IMG/VR virus record: IMGVR_UViG_3300037963_001985
Span: 1-31,350 of that record
Direction: 5' to 3' (one strand)
Origin: a virus
DNA: 31,350 bases
In this document: positions 1 through 8,593 of the stretch, one piece after another
How the letters are laid out: each line of letters starts with the position of its first letter
How positions within the stretch are numbered: the first letter of the stretch is position 1
Made by a program: the position numbers and the translations under genes
The notes under the pieces: model-generated
What the model was told of the DNA's origin: nothing
Seen by the model: the letters and a program-made list of their open reading frames with translations, nothing else
The model's database searches: none

Positions 1-1
1 T

Positions 2-1222
2 GCTACTGTTCCGAGCAGTAGAAACACCCTTAGAGACGGACTATTTCACTACGGTACTAGAGCAGCTACTGACAATCCACCTCACTCTTCAAACTATGGC
101 GAGTCTATAGTGTGGGGGAGCGGTACAGGCGGATCAATCGAGCTGTGGGGAGGATGGACTAGTGGGGGCTGGGGCAGGCTATATACTAGAGCGCTTAGAG
201 ACACTGGAGATAACTGGTCTAGTTGGTATGAGGTGTACACTAGCAGAGAGCCTAGATTTAGGGAGGTTTTCAAAAATGGATATGCTGGGATGGGTACTTC
301 CGAAGGTAGCGATTCAACTTGGATTCGTACCACGTCTAATGGAATAATACCTTACCAGTCTGGAGGTTCTAGTAGTTTAGGTACTTCTAGTTGGAGGTTC
401 AATAGTACATACTCTAATAACTTCTACGGAAGTTATATGAGCCTGAGCAACCGTCTAGATATAGTTAACGGTATAGAAGTTACTGGAATTAACAAAGGTA
501 TTTATTTCAATCCAGCAGGTTATAATGACCAAGGGGGTATTAGATACATCGGTACCAACGGTAATGACGGAGCTATGGAGTTCTGGACAAATGACGACTA
601 TGGGGAGCCTTTTGCGTTTAGAATGTATGATGCAGGAAGCTCCGGTACGTATAGAGAACCTTTAAGAATTAACAGTACTCAGCTTGTTGCTAACAGTGAA
701 ATTTTAATTAATCATAATAATGGTTTAGTAATTAGAACGCCTACCAACGGGGCCGGTGCTAAAATTACTTTTTCTGATAACGCTTCTAATGGATACGCTC
801 AAAGAGGCTTCTTAATCTACAAGCATTCCGACAACGCTTTTGGGGTACCTTCTGGGGATGCGTTTGAATTATCTGGTACTGAGTCTGATACTAAGTTTAT
901 TGTGCGTGGCGAGGGCTGGGCAGATGACTGGGTTGCTACTTCTGATATTAGGGTCAAGGAAAACCTAGAGAAGATAGATAGCTCGTTAAATAAGGTAGCT
1001 AAGCTAACTGGATATACGTATGACCAGATTAATCTAAAGCAGAAAAAGGCAGGTATTGTTGCTCAGGACGTACAAGAAGTGCTTCCAGAAGCAGTAGGAC
1101 AAGATGACGAAGGGATGTTAAACGTATCCCCTATGGCAGTCCTGGCCCTTCTAGTTAACGCAGTTAACGACCTGGCCAGAGAAGTTAAGGAGTTAAAAGA
1201 AAATGGCGACTATAACTGTTAA
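2..1222 (+). CDS. Tail fibre protein, C-terminal part with S74 intramolecular chaperone (5' partial)
   Basis: The reading frame is open from the window edge, so the gene starts upstream and about 406 C-terminal residues are visible. The first part is rich in Gly, Ser, Thr, Tyr and Trp, and has the repeated beta-strand style of tail-fibre shafts and tips. The last ~100 residues begin at TSDIRVKEN, the classic start of a peptidase S74 chaperone domain, and end in a predicted coiled coil (VNAVNDLAREVKELKEN). In this family the chaperone trimerises the fibre and then cuts itself off just before the Ser of SD-x-R-x-K. T5 L-shaped tail fibre pb1 has this architecture, and the location next to the replication cluster fits. 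The role is receptor or polysaccharide binding at the host surface. The gene overlaps the next one by 20 nt. The host receptor cannot be inferred. Confidence 0.88.
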   Translation, partial: ATVPSSRNTLRDGLFHYGTRAATDNPPHSSNYGESIVWGSGTGGSIELWGGWTSGGWGRLYTRALRDTGDNWSSWYEVYTSREPRFREVFKNGYAGMGTSEGSDSTWIRTTSNGIIPYQSGGSSSLGTSSWRFNSTYSNNFYGSYMSLSNRLDIVNGIEVTGINKGIYFNPAGYNDQGGIRYIGTNGNDGAMEFWTNDDYGEPFAFRMYDAGSSGTYREPLRINSTQLVANSEILINHNNGLVIRTPTNGAGAKITFSDNASNGYAQRGFLIYKHSDNAFGVPSGDAFELSGTESDTKFIVRGEGWADDWVATSDIRVKENLEKIDSSLNKVAKLTGYTYDQINLKQKKAGIVAQDVQEVLPEAVGQDDEGMLNVSPMAVLALLVNAVNDLAREVKELKENGDYNC

Positions 1223-2486
1223 TTTAGCTACTACTCACTTCTACGAACCAGAGCTAGGCCATACTATAAATATAACTGGCCCTGGTGATCCTATAGAAGT
1301 TAATAGAGGGGACACTATAGTATTTAGGTGGAGTAGTAAATCAGGCAGCCCCTCTAACTATAATATAGGTATAGGTAGTTTAGACTCTTCGGTGTGGACT
1401 AATACTACCGTTGCTTACTTATACGAAGTTAACCAAACAGCCTCTAAAGTAATAAAAAGTAATGCTAGTTATGTAACTGATGGGGTTGTTTGTACTTTTT
1501 CTGCTAACGGTAAGACCAGAAATTTCACCGTAAACATACGAGTATTAAACCCTAACGATAATACTCCTGATTCTTGGAATATGGGTAATCAGACAAGCAA
1601 AGCACCGGGTATAGAGGTATACATTGGCTCGGTTACTGTTCGTGGTATTAACGTACCTGTAACTTGTAGTATTAATAATAGTACGTACTTTAAGTTTAGG
1701 GTTAACGGAGGTAGTTGGCGTACTTCTAGTACTACAGTGAATTCTGGGGATTTGGTGGAGTTAAAGTGTAATACTCCTCAAGCCTTCAGTCAGACAGTTA
1801 CAAATAGGCTAACTATAGGGACAGTTTATGATGATGTGTCCGTTACAACAGGTAGTAGTAACAGCGTTCAATTTATACCTTCAGGTATAACAGGACTACC
1901 TATAAAGTTCTCGGAAGTATTCGGGTTCTTCGGAAGACGTAGACAGTACGCTAGTACAGATTATGAACCTGCTAAGTTAACCGACTATTTAAGAGGTGGT
2001 GACTTCCTACCTAATATTACGCAAAATAACGGAGTACCAACAAGTCCTCCAATACGTTTAAGTGATTTTCCAGGCACAGGTACATCCCTATACTTTGATA
2101 AATACCCTAATGATAAATCTGCTGTATCTAGGACAGACACTGGTTCCACCCCCGCTGAAATAGAAATAGGGTGGGAAGAGTCTGTAGACTACACTTTAGG
2201 TTATGGTCTTATACGGGATAATTGTCAAGTAAGATTTAATTGGCAAATTCTAAATCAGGAAGGTAGAGGGGAAGGTGTTGATGTAGTTTTGATAAACGGA
2301 TCTCAAATTAATACATGGCAAGATATACCTGCTCAGTTTCACTACGTAGGTTTTAAAACTAGACCTAAACAAAACACTGAAGGTTTTTATACCATTGGTG
2401 TTACTATTGAAGTAAGGTTTAGGCAAGATAACTCAACTATTGTAGAAAGCACGGCTACCGGAACTTTAAGGTGGTACGGCCCGTAA
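1203..2486 (+). CDS. Tail-associated structural protein with Ig-like N-terminal region
   Basis: This 427-residue protein starts at ATG 1203 behind AAGGAG and overlaps the tail-fibre 3' end by 20 nt, so the two are translationally coupled. Residues 1-120 and about 135-225 look like beta-sandwich or Ig-like repeats (many Thr/Val/Asn, alternating strands). Around residues 233-300 it carries the phrase KFSEVFGFFGRR, then LTDYLRGGDFLPN, then PPIRLSDFPGTG. This resembles the 'ISLSDl ... DYyRGG..vP ... IsLSDFyG' motif found in many phage tail or virion-associated proteins. The C-terminus is another beta-rich domain. A virion accessory or fibre-attached protein is inferred from position and motif. 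No enzymatic residues were recognised. It could alternatively be a fibre chaperone or a decoration protein. Confidence 0.72.
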   Translation: MATITVNLATTHFYEPELGHTINITGPGDPIEVNRGDTIVFRWSSKSGSPSNYNIGIGSLDSSVWTNTTVAYLYEVNQTASKVIKSNASYVTDGVVCTFSANGKTRNFTVNIRVLNPNDNTPDSWNMGNQTSKAPGIEVYIGSVTVRGINVPVTCSINNSTYFKFRVNGGSWRTSSTTVNSGDLVELKCNTPQAFSQTVTNRLTIGTVYDDVSVTTGSSNSVQFIPSGITGLPIKFSEVFGFFGRRRQYASTDYEPAKLTDYLRGGDFLPNITQNNGVPTSPPIRLSDFPGTGTSLYFDKYPNDKSAVSRTDTGSTPAEIEIGWEESVDYTLGYGLIRDNCQVRFNWQILNQEGRGEGVDVVLINGSQINTWQDIPAQFHYVGFKTRPKQNTEGFYTIGVTIEVRFRQDNSTIVESTATGTLRWYGP

Positions 2487-2490
2487 TAGC

Positions 2491-2524
2491 AAAAAACCCC
2501 TTAGGTTTCGGCCTAAGGGGTTTT
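2491..2524. terminator. Bidirectional rho-independent terminator
   Basis: A perfect 9-bp stem CCCCTTAGG / CCTAAGGGG (2497-2505 with 2512-2520) has loop TTTCGG. It is flanked by A6 on the left and T4 plus further T-rich sequence on the right, so it works on either strand. It lies between convergent transcription units: the tail gene ending at 2486 (+) and the last replication-cluster gene ending at 2528 (-). Confidence 0.93.
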
Positions 2525-2527
2525 ATT

Positions 2528-2719
2528 TTATTCTTTATAGTCTTCTAAAGAAGCTAGATATTTAACTCTATCTATAATATCTTCTGCTGTTATATCTTTC
2601 TCTGTATCTAGTCCCGATACTTTTACTACCTCTGAAAGGATTCTATTCATATTGTCAAGTGCTTCGTTAGCATCATAAATTTTTGCTTTTAAAAGCGTTA
2701 ATTGAGTTTCATCGTTCAT
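2528..2719 (-). CDS. Small acidic protein of unknown function
   Basis: This 63-residue acidic protein is mostly predicted helix, with heptad-like leucines and isoleucines. It is the last gene of the leftward replication operon, ending 4 nt before the terminator stem region. The start ATG at 2719 is preceded by AAGGAAA a few bases upstream, and it lies 10 nt after the dut stop codon. The family was not recognised. Its position suggests co-expression with dUTPase and the flap endonuclease, nothing more specific. Confidence 0.7.
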   Translation of the reverse strand: MNDETQLTLLKAKIYDANEALDNMNRILSEVVKVSGLDTEKDITAEDIIDRVKYLASLEDYKE

Positions 2720-2729
2720 TAGTTTTTCC

Positions 2730-3164
2730 TTATACTAGTTCGTCTGTACTTCCAAAACCGCCGTCGCCGCGCGCAGTTTCGTTTAGTTCTTTAACCTCTT
2801 TAAAGGTTACTTTTTCTTTCTTCTTAAATATAAGCTGACATAGATAGTCACCGGGGTATATGATTAGCTCCGCAGACCCTGTATTCTCTATGTACATATC
2901 GATGTAGCCTCTAAAGTCTGAGTCGATAATACCCATAGTATTAGCTAATCGGTATCCTTTATTACCAGAGCTAGACCTAGGAACTAGCTCTGCATACATA
3001 TCTTCAGGTACTTCTAAAGCTACTCCCGTAGTTACTTTCGACTTGCAGCCTCTAGGTATAACCACTGTGTCGTTAGCAGCTATGTCGTAGCCTGCAGATC
3101 CATCGGTAGCCTTACGCAGTTTAGCTTCCTGCATTTCTTCGTATTTAACTTTAATCAAGCTCAT
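2730..3164 (-). CDS. dut: dUTP diphosphatase (trimeric dUTPase)
   Basis: It hydrolyses dUTP to dUMP and pyrophosphate, keeping uracil out of phage DNA and feeding thymidylate synthesis. At 144 residues it has the normal length for the homotrimeric family. All five motifs are visible in order: motif I GSAGYDIAA near residue 23; motif II PRSSSGNKG near 62; motif III GIIDSDFRGYIDM near 78, with the catalytic Asp; motif IV around residues 100-110; and motif V ARGDGGFGSTD at the C-terminus, with the Phe that stacks on uracil. The start overlaps the end of the flap endonuclease gene by 14 nt, so translation is probably coupled. The same order occurs in T5-like phages. Confidence 0.96.
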   Translation of the reverse strand: MSLIKVKYEEMQEAKLRKATDGSAGYDIAANDTVVIPRGCKSKVTTGVALEVPEDMYAELVPRSSSGNKGYRLANTMGIIDSDFRGYIDMYIENTGSAELIIYPGDYLCQLIFKKKEKVTFKEVKELNETARGDGGFGSTDELV

Positions 3165-4038
3165 TAATTATCTCCTGCATAATATCGTCAATTAATTTTG
3201 TATTGTTATTGTCTGGGTGGTTTATAGCTTCTTCGCAGTAGCTAAGCAAGTCCATTAATTCGTAGTTCCTAAGAATTTTCTCAGGGTCGTTATTAATTGA
3301 CTGTATATATTTTTGTTTACCTGCTAGAGGTAACGCGTCGTATACGTCTAATGCTGAGCCATGCTCACGTATTAGATTGTAAGCTCGTTTTGCGCCTACG
3401 CCTGGGAACCCTGCAACATTGTCTCCGGGGTCTCCAGAAAACACTTTCATAGACACGTAGTCCTCAGGATTTTCACAACCTTCATGGGATTCTGCAAAGT
3501 TATCTACAGTGTACTCTTTTCTAGTAACGTAGGAGAACCTATGTACGTTTGGCTTTAATAGTAAATCCCAGTCTTTATCTGAAGAGATTAACCAAATGTT
3601 GTCAAATAAGTGTCCGTACTTTTTAACAATGTAAGCAGCAATGTCGTCCATTTCCACATTGCGAAGTTTTATTGTGTGATGCATAGTACCGACTAAAGCA
3701 AGGGCTTTTTCAAAGCCCTCCAAGAACTTCTTAAATTTCTCGGCTTCTTCTTCAGTCTGTTCTTTTCGCATTATTTCACGATTTGCTTTGTACTCGCCTT
3801 CGCTTACTTCCTTTCTGAAAGTAGATTTTCCGTAGTCTGATCCTACGATTACATGATTGCAACCGTAGGATTTAGCTAAGGAGTTAACAGTATTCATATA
3901 AGGAGCAGCGTGGTCAAATAAGCTTTGTTGTTTATATCTAAATCCTAGGTTAAGACCGTCAACTAGGAGCAAGTTATTTTGCCCATCAAAGTCTCTAGTG
4001 TCTAGTCCTTCGTCTTCTAATTCGAAAATTCCCTTCAT
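3151..4038 (-). CDS. D15: 5'-3' exonuclease / flap endonuclease, T5 D15-like
   Basis: This structure-specific 5' nuclease removes flaps and RNA primers during phage replication. At 295 residues it is close to the length of T5 FEN. The metal-binding acidic residues are present in the expected order: D27 in LLLVDGLN; D68 in VGSDYGKS; E129, D131 and D132 in VEMDDIAAY; D154 and D156 in ISSDKDWD; and D203 and D206 in SGDPGDN. They are followed by the helix-3-turn-helix GFPGVGAKRAYNLI. Basic residues in the arch region (around 75-92) fit threading of single-stranded 5' ends. The stop overlaps the dut start, and the start overlaps the resolvase gene by 4 nt. Confidence 0.96.
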   Translation of the reverse strand: MKGIFELEDEGLDTRDFDGQNNLLLVDGLNLGFRYKQQSLFDHAAPYMNTVNSLAKSYGCNHVIVGSDYGKSTFRKEVSEGEYKANREIMRKEQTEEEAEKFKKFLEGFEKALALVGTMHHTIKLRNVEMDDIAAYIVKKYGHLFDNIWLISSDKDWDLLLKPNVHRFSYVTRKEYTVDNFAESHEGCENPEDYVSMKVFSGDPGDNVAGFPGVGAKRAYNLIREHGSALDVYDALPLAGKQKYIQSINNDPEKILRNYELMDLLSYCEEAINHPDNNNTKLIDDIMQEIINELD

Positions 4039-4484
4039 ACTAGTATTATTTCCTCTACTTTTTTAACTGCTAGCCAGTCGGTGAACAGATAAAGGTTAAC
4101 TCCCTCCATGCCAAAAGCGGTAATGGAGAATTTATTAATTCCTTCAATGTCTTCTTCGACTGCTATAATAGGTTTGCCCCTGTCTTTCTTAAATACTAGA
4201 GCAGGCTTTCTATTCATTTCTTTTGCTTCTCTAAGCGTTTGTTCCCACCAAGAGAATATGTTATTTGATTTAGCTGATAGTAGGTTCTCTTGAATTACTG
4301 TGTCTTTAAAAGACTTGCATTCAAAGCAATAGTAATAGTGGTTAGTCAGGCAGTATAAATCACCTTTCATTGTACCTGCTCCGCTAAGTGGAACTCTGTC
4401 CCACTTAACGCCAGTTTTCTCAGTAAGCATATCTCTTATCTTGTACTCGAATCGAGAACCTTTTGCTGACTGTTTACTTCCCAC
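4035..4484 (-). CDS. Hjc-like Holliday junction resolvase / PD-(D/E)XK nuclease
   Basis: This 149-residue protein has the compact layout of Hjc-type resolvases. An N-terminal KGSRFEYKIRDML contains the conserved helix-1 Glu. It is followed by RVPLSGAG, then MKGDLYC with the catalytic Asp, then FECKSFK, which supplies the E-x-K of the PD-(D/E)XK core. Holliday-junction or branched-DNA cleavage is inferred from the fold and from the location between the SbcC-like gene and the flap endonuclease, the place of D14 in T5. Packaging-coupled debranching is the likely role. It overlaps both neighbours (11 nt upstream, 4 nt downstream). A generic restriction-like nuclease is the alternative. Confidence 0.82.
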   Translation of the reverse strand: MGSKQSAKGSRFEYKIRDMLTEKTGVKWDRVPLSGAGTMKGDLYCLTNHYYYCFECKSFKDTVIQENLLSAKSNNIFSWWEQTLREAKEMNRKPALVFKKDRGKPIIAVEEDIEGINKFSITAFGMEGVNLYLFTDWLAVKKVEEIILV

Positions 4485-4743
4485 TCTTTATTTCCTCTGC
4501 TAACCTATCGATAAGAGCGTTTTGAATTTGCTCTTTAGCGTGTAACAACTCTCTAAGTTTCTCTTCTTGCTCTTTTTCCGGCAACTCATAGTGCTTAGTT
4601 TGTAGCATTTGCATATAGTGGTCATCGAAAGGTTCTACATAAACTACCTGAGCATGTTTATAAGCTCCGCTTATTATTAACTCATCTATTTTACTGCTTA
4701 GTCTACGTAGTCCATCTGTGGATAGTGTTTTCTTTATTTGCAT
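4474..4743 (-). CDS. Hypothetical protein between SbcC-like and resolvase genes
   Basis: This 89-residue, largely helical protein has a Lys/Arg-rich N-terminus and a Glu/Lys/Leu-rich C-terminal half that looks coiled-coil-like (from about residue 55). The family was not recognised, and there are no metal-binding or catalytic motifs. It overlaps sbcC by 10 nt and the resolvase gene by 11 nt, so it is locked into the recombination-nuclease operon. A small accessory role there is plausible but unproven. Confidence 0.75.
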   Translation of the reverse strand: MQIKKTLSTDGLRRLSSKIDELIISGAYKHAQVVYVEPFDDHYMQMLQTKHYELPEKEQEEKLRELLHAKEQIQNALIDRLAEEIKSGK

Positions 4744-6572
4744 TTTGAAGTTTTTCCTTCTTTAACTATAGATACCGTGTCTGCTAAAGGATGCTCAAAC
4801 CCATGACTAACCACTACTGAGTTAAGGTTCTGCTCTTTAACTAAAATATCTATCAAATTCTCTCTAGACTCTACGTCTAGTACAGAAATAACTTCATCTA
4901 AGAATAGTATATTAATACTTACTTTAGAGATTGAAGTCATCATCTTCCTTACCGCTAGTAAGGTAGCTGTGTTAATATTGTTGAACTCACCACTAGATGC
5001 TGAGTTTATATCGATTTCTTCACCGTGTTGGAACACTACTATACGAAGTTTAGAATCCTCAATCTGGAATCTAATGTTGAAGTCACCATTACTTAATAGA
5101 ACTAAGTATTCGTTAATTAGTGCTTCAAATACTTTGATGTTAGATTCTATCTTATACTGTACAAGACCTTTCGGCCCGAACGCACTCTCTAGTATCTTCA
5201 CATCTTCTAAATAAGCTTCGTATTCTCGTATAGACTCTTGAGTAGATTTTAGTTTCTCTTTAGCTTGAGCTACTAACTCTTTCTGCGCTTCGTATTTAGC
5301 AATTTGCTTAGCGCGCAGAGTGTTGTGCTGTTCAGCTTGTTGCTTAGCAACAGTTTGTCTATTGTATTCAGCAGTAAGTCTAGTTATTTCGTCCTCAACA
5401 GAGTCAGGTAAAGCATCCGGCTTTTCAGTATTTTCTAGTGCTTCTTGTGCGTTTTCAAAGGCTGTTTTAAGGTCTGCTTGCTTCTCTACAAGTAATTGAT
5501 GCTTGGAATATTCACTAGCTTTGCGATTACCTTCTTCATGCTCTCTTTGCTTACCTTGTTGGTACTCTACGAGCTCATTCAGCTCCTTTTTAAGGCATAG
5601 TAAATGTTCTTGTTTACTTTCGCTGTCCGGCAATTCTTGTCCACATGCGGAACATTTTCCTACTCCGGACTCTAGCTCCCTAATACTCTTTCTTAAAGAG
5701 TTAATTTGTCCTTGTACATTTTGAGCTTCTTTGTATAGATTTTTTAAGTGCTCAGTATCGGGAGCTTCAGGTTTATCTTTTGGGAGTTCAAAAACTTCCC
5801 ACGCCAGCTTAGCAGCTTCTTTTGCTTTAAAAGCCCTAGCGTATCTAATAGTTCTTTCCTGAATCTTTTCACGCTGAGACTCTATAGCTTTAAGATTCGC
5901 AATCTCGTCTCTAATAGTTTCGTCTACTACAGGTACTTCTTTTGCATTATACGTAACCTCAATAGCTCTGTTAGACTTTATTTCGGATTCTTTGGCCGCA
6001 GCGACGGCCTTATGTCCTGTTAATACGTCTTTAGCCTCTTTCACAACTTCTTTAATTCTATTGTGAATAGTAACGTATTTGTCTAAGGATAGAAGTGATA
6101 TTAAGAACTCTTTTCTCTTAGAGTCGGTAGCTTTCAAGAAGTCCAAAGAGCTGTTCATTGACTGGTACACTAACTTACTAAATGTGTTGAAATCTAGTTT
6201 TAGAATTTCCGTTTCTAACTTTTTGTAAGTCTGAGTAGGGGTGTGTCCTGATATATCTTCCCCGTTTTTAGTTAGCGTAAGTTTTGTGCTGCTCTTTACT
6301 ACTTTCTCTAGTATATATTCGTCACCGTCTACGTCAAACTCAACTGTACCTGAGTAATAGTTAGCGTCCGTGTATCGGTTTTTTATATCTGCCTTTTTAG
6401 TGCCTCTAGAGTTTTTATTATACAGAAGCTCTTCAAGTATTGTCGGTATTGAACTTTTACCTGCACCGTTCTTACCTACAAGTTGAAGCACGTTAGAGTT
6501 GTTTAGGATAATCTCATTATTCTCACCATAGGAGAACATATTGCTAAATTTTAGCTTTTTTATCGTAATCAT
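4734..6572 (-). CDS. D13: SbcC/Rad50-like ATPase subunit of recombination nuclease (T5 D13-like)
   Basis: This is the ATPase subunit that works with the Mre11/SbcD-like protein encoded just upstream to process DNA ends. Of its 612 residues, Walker A GKNGAGKS sits at 33-40. Long coiled-coil arms flank a zinc-hook CSACGQ near residue 310. Towards the C-terminus come the ABC signature SSGEFNN, Walker B ILFLDEVISVLD with the D-loop, and the switch His in VVVSHG. It is shorter than cellular SbcC (about 1000 residues) but normal for phage gp46/D13-type proteins. Start ATG 6572 overlaps the sbcD stop (ATGA). Confidence 0.96.
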   Translation of the reverse strand: MITIKKLKFSNMFSYGENNEIILNNSNVLQLVGKNGAGKSSIPTILEELLYNKNSRGTKKADIKNRYTDANYYSGTVEFDVDGDEYILEKVVKSSTKLTLTKNGEDISGHTPTQTYKKLETEILKLDFNTFSKLVYQSMNSSLDFLKATDSKRKEFLISLLSLDKYVTIHNRIKEVVKEAKDVLTGHKAVAAAKESEIKSNRAIEVTYNAKEVPVVDETIRDEIANLKAIESQREKIQERTIRYARAFKAKEAAKLAWEVFELPKDKPEAPDTEHLKNLYKEAQNVQGQINSLRKSIRELESGVGKCSACGQELPDSESKQEHLLCLKKELNELVEYQQGKQREHEEGNRKASEYSKHQLLVEKQADLKTAFENAQEALENTEKPDALPDSVEDEITRLTAEYNRQTVAKQQAEQHNTLRAKQIAKYEAQKELVAQAKEKLKSTQESIREYEAYLEDVKILESAFGPKGLVQYKIESNIKVFEALINEYLVLLSNGDFNIRFQIEDSKLRIVVFQHGEEIDINSASSGEFNNINTATLLAVRKMMTSISKVSINILFLDEVISVLDVESRENLIDILVKEQNLNSVVVSHGFEHPLADTVSIVKEGKTSKCK

Positions 6573-7516
6573 ACGTCGTCTACTCCTTGTAGTGCTTCTT
6601 TAAATATAGTAAGAAGTCTTGACATACCTTCTCCCTTAATATCCTTAACTCCTTTAAGATATGTTTGAAGCTCGTCGGATATGTCACCTGTTAGCTCTAG
6701 AGTTGGAGGAGTTACAATATCTTTTGCTACTTTCTTATCTAATAGTTCGTTATTCTTAACTTTAGATAGGTCGGCTAAGTTACCCTCAATCTCATAAAGA
6801 GTGTGGTGATACTCGCCAGGTATTGCTTCTTCAGGGTCGGTAATAGTAAGTCTTAATAGTTGTGGTAGGTTTAGCTCTTTCCACTCATGCTCTCCGGTAT
6901 TAGAATCAAATAATACAATACCATTTGCTCCCTTTGATACACTTCTATGAAAGCTAGTAGTGTATGGGCTACCTGGATATATAAGATTTAACTGGGAGTT
7001 TTTACGAGAGTGTAAATCTCCGCAGAATACTTTTTCATAGTGGGAGAACTTGGAAAGCTCTACTTCTGGTTTAACGTGTGGTGGGATTTCCCCGCGTACG
7101 TGGGTTACTGCTAGTGTAGACTTTGGAGTGCTCCAACTATCTGATAATAGTATGTTATACGGGATGTAGTCTACATTGTTTATCGTCTGGAAATCTCTAA
7201 CTAATGTTATATTAAGGTCTTTAAATATTTGGTCGCAAACTTCAAAGCAATCCTTTTTCTTAGTAAGCATTTCATGGTTTCCAGGTATTAAAATTATTTC
7301 TTCGTGCTCTAGCGCTCTAAGGAAGTCATACATCAAACACACTTCTGGCATAGTAGGCTTAGCTACATCAAGCAAGTCTCCACCAATTACCAATGTTTTA
7401 TCTTTGTATTCATTTAACTCTTTTGCTAGTAGCATTACTCGATTGCGCTGCCATTCACTAGGTACATTCTTTTGTCCTAACTTTATGTGAATGTCTGCTA
7501 CGAAAATATGATCCAT
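6569..7516 (-). CDS. D12: SbcD/Mre11-like nuclease subunit (T5 D12-like)
   Basis: This calcineurin-like metallophosphoesterase is the nuclease partner of the SbcC-like ATPase. The phosphoesterase motifs appear in order: VADIHI (D-x-H), IGGDLLD (GDxxD), IPGNHEM (GNHE), VTHVRG (H) and CGDLHSR (GDxH). The frame is open further upstream to a GTG at 7549, but that start falls inside the SSB terminator hairpin. ATG 7516, behind AAGGAATTAC, gives a 315-residue protein that begins directly with the first motif and is preferred. The ATGA overlap with sbcC keeps the two subunits at matched levels. It resembles T5 D12. Confidence 0.95.
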   Translation of the reverse strand: MDHIFVADIHIKLGQKNVPSEWQRNRVMLLAKELNEYKDKTLVIGGDLLDVAKPTMPEVCLMYDFLRALEHEEIILIPGNHEMLTKKKDCFEVCDQIFKDLNITLVRDFQTINNVDYIPYNILLSDSWSTPKSTLAVTHVRGEIPPHVKPEVELSKFSHYEKVFCGDLHSRKNSQLNLIYPGSPYTTSFHRSVSKGANGIVLFDSNTGEHEWKELNLPQLLRLTITDPEEAIPGEYHHTLYEIEGNLADLSKVKNNELLDKKVAKDIVTPPTLELTGDISDELQTYLKGVKDIKGEGMSRLLTIFKEALQGVDDV

Positions 7517-7524
7517 GTAATTCC

Positions 7525-7552
7525 TTAAAAGAAGGGTGACTTTCGCCACCCT
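7525..7552 (-). terminator. Terminator downstream of ssb, upstream of sbcD
   Basis: On the minus strand the 8-bp stem AGGGTGGC / GTCACCCT (one G-U pair; 7552-7545 with 7540-7533) is capped by a GAAA tetraloop and followed by TCTTTTAA. The U-tract is imperfect, so partial termination is likely. That would keep SSB transcripts abundant while allowing some read-through to sbcD/sbcC. Confidence 0.8.
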
Positions 7553-7563
7553 CTTCGAACTAA

Positions 7564-8235
7564 TTAGTCTTCTAGTTCGTTCATTGCTTCTGCTGTCGCT
7601 TCTTCTTCAGACTCTGAGTTTTCCGCCGGAGCACCTTCTAGGTGAACTTTAAGACGAGCACGTTGTTCTTCTGCTGTCTCACGTGGGAAAATTTCAGCCA
7701 TTGGTTTAAGGTCTTTAACCTTTTCCATGTGCTCCTCTAATAGAGGCTCAGATACAAAGCTGAATGGGTCTACATCGTAAGCTACGTTGAACACTTTCGG
7801 GCCAGTTTTCTTACGCTCTACTGTAATCCAGCAACCTTTCTCGTAGCTAGTTGGGTTGATTTTTTGCTTTTTAGCAAACTTGATGATATCTTGTAGCATA
7901 CCTTTCTTAAGAGTTAGTACCTCTAGGTTGCCTGTTGCTTCGTTTATTACTTGGCAACGGTATCCCCAACCGCAACGTAAGTCGTTACCTTTACCATCCT
8001 GTAGGTTAAGCTCTTTAACAGGGTCTGGTAAGCTAGAATTAAACTTCTCTGTGTTACGATCAAACTGCAAGCATTCAAATGAGCGGTCGTCGCCAGTTGC
8101 TCCTTTCACCCAGTAAAAGTAACCTGGTAGAATGTCACCAACAATACGGAAACGGTTAGTGCCGTCTTGTAGTTTCATGTAATTAACTTTAGAGCCTTTT
8201 TTAGCTTCGCCTTGTAAATCGTCAAATGATAGCAT
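7564..8235 (-). CDS. Single-stranded DNA-binding protein (gp32-like OB fold)
   Basis: This 223-residue protein has the N-terminal pattern FDDLQG...NRFRIVGDILPGYFYWV typical of phage gp32-type ssDNA-binding proteins. An OB-fold core with many aromatic and basic residues follows. The C-terminal tail is strongly acidic (NSESEEEATAEAMNELED), the usual docking tail for replication partners. It coats ssDNA at the fork. The gene is expressed from its own consensus promoter two genes upstream (8594-8622) and is followed by a terminator, which fits a very abundant protein. No zinc-binding cysteine cluster like that of T4 gp32 is evident, so the assignment rests on overall pattern and context. Confidence 0.82.
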   Translation of the reverse strand: MLSFDDLQGEAKKGSKVNYMKLQDGTNRFRIVGDILPGYFYWVKGATGDDRSFECLQFDRNTEKFNSSLPDPVKELNLQDGKGNDLRCGWGYRCQVINEATGNLEVLTLKKGMLQDIIKFAKKQKINPTSYEKGCWITVERKKTGPKVFNVAYDVDPFSFVSEPLLEEHMEKVKDLKPMAEIFPRETAEEQRARLKVHLEGAPAENSESEEEATAEAMNELED

Positions 8236-8241
8236 ATGTAT

Positions 8242-8565
8242 TTATTCCTTATTTAAAATAATTTCTGTTTCTGTTATAGTAATCAGGGGGTTGGTTTCTA
8301 ACTCCCCTAGTTTAATCCAGTTTGGGATAAGCCCTCTACTGAGTGTTTTTCTTTGAGACTCTGCGTAGTCATCATAGTTACGTAACGCAGCAAGTCCTAA
8401 GTATTGAGCCTTATGTAAGGCAGAAGCTTTAGATTTAAGTAAGCCCTCTTCATTTATTAGGAAATCGTTGCCACGTCTGTTTTTTGTTAGCTCGAAAGCT
8501 CGCAGTATTTTCTTAGGCATTCCTGCACCTAATATGTAACAGTATTCATAATCGAAGTATGTCAT
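8242..8565 (-). CDS. Hypothetical protein preceding ssb
   Basis: This 107-residue protein of unknown family has a Lys/Arg-rich middle and a beta-strand-like C-terminus. The frame is open back to 8646, but the upstream part contains a consensus sigma70 promoter. ATG 8565, with GAGGGA about 9 nt upstream, is the convincing start. It is the first gene after that promoter and sits 6 nt before ssb, so the two share a strong transcript. No catalytic motif was seen. Confidence 0.75.
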   Translation of the reverse strand: MTYFDYEYCYILGAGMPKKILRAFELTKNRRGNDFLINEEGLLKSKASALHKAQYLGLAALRNYDDYAESQRKTLSRGLIPNWIKLGELETNPLITITETEIILNKE

Positions 8566-8593
8566 TTTGTTTAATCCCTCAATTTGAAAAGTC

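Noticed and set aside
7517-7549. Longer N-terminus for the SbcD-like nuclease (GTG start at 7549)
   Set aside because: It lies in the SSB terminator stem and has no ribosome site. ATG 7516 follows AAGGA and starts at the first catalytic motif.
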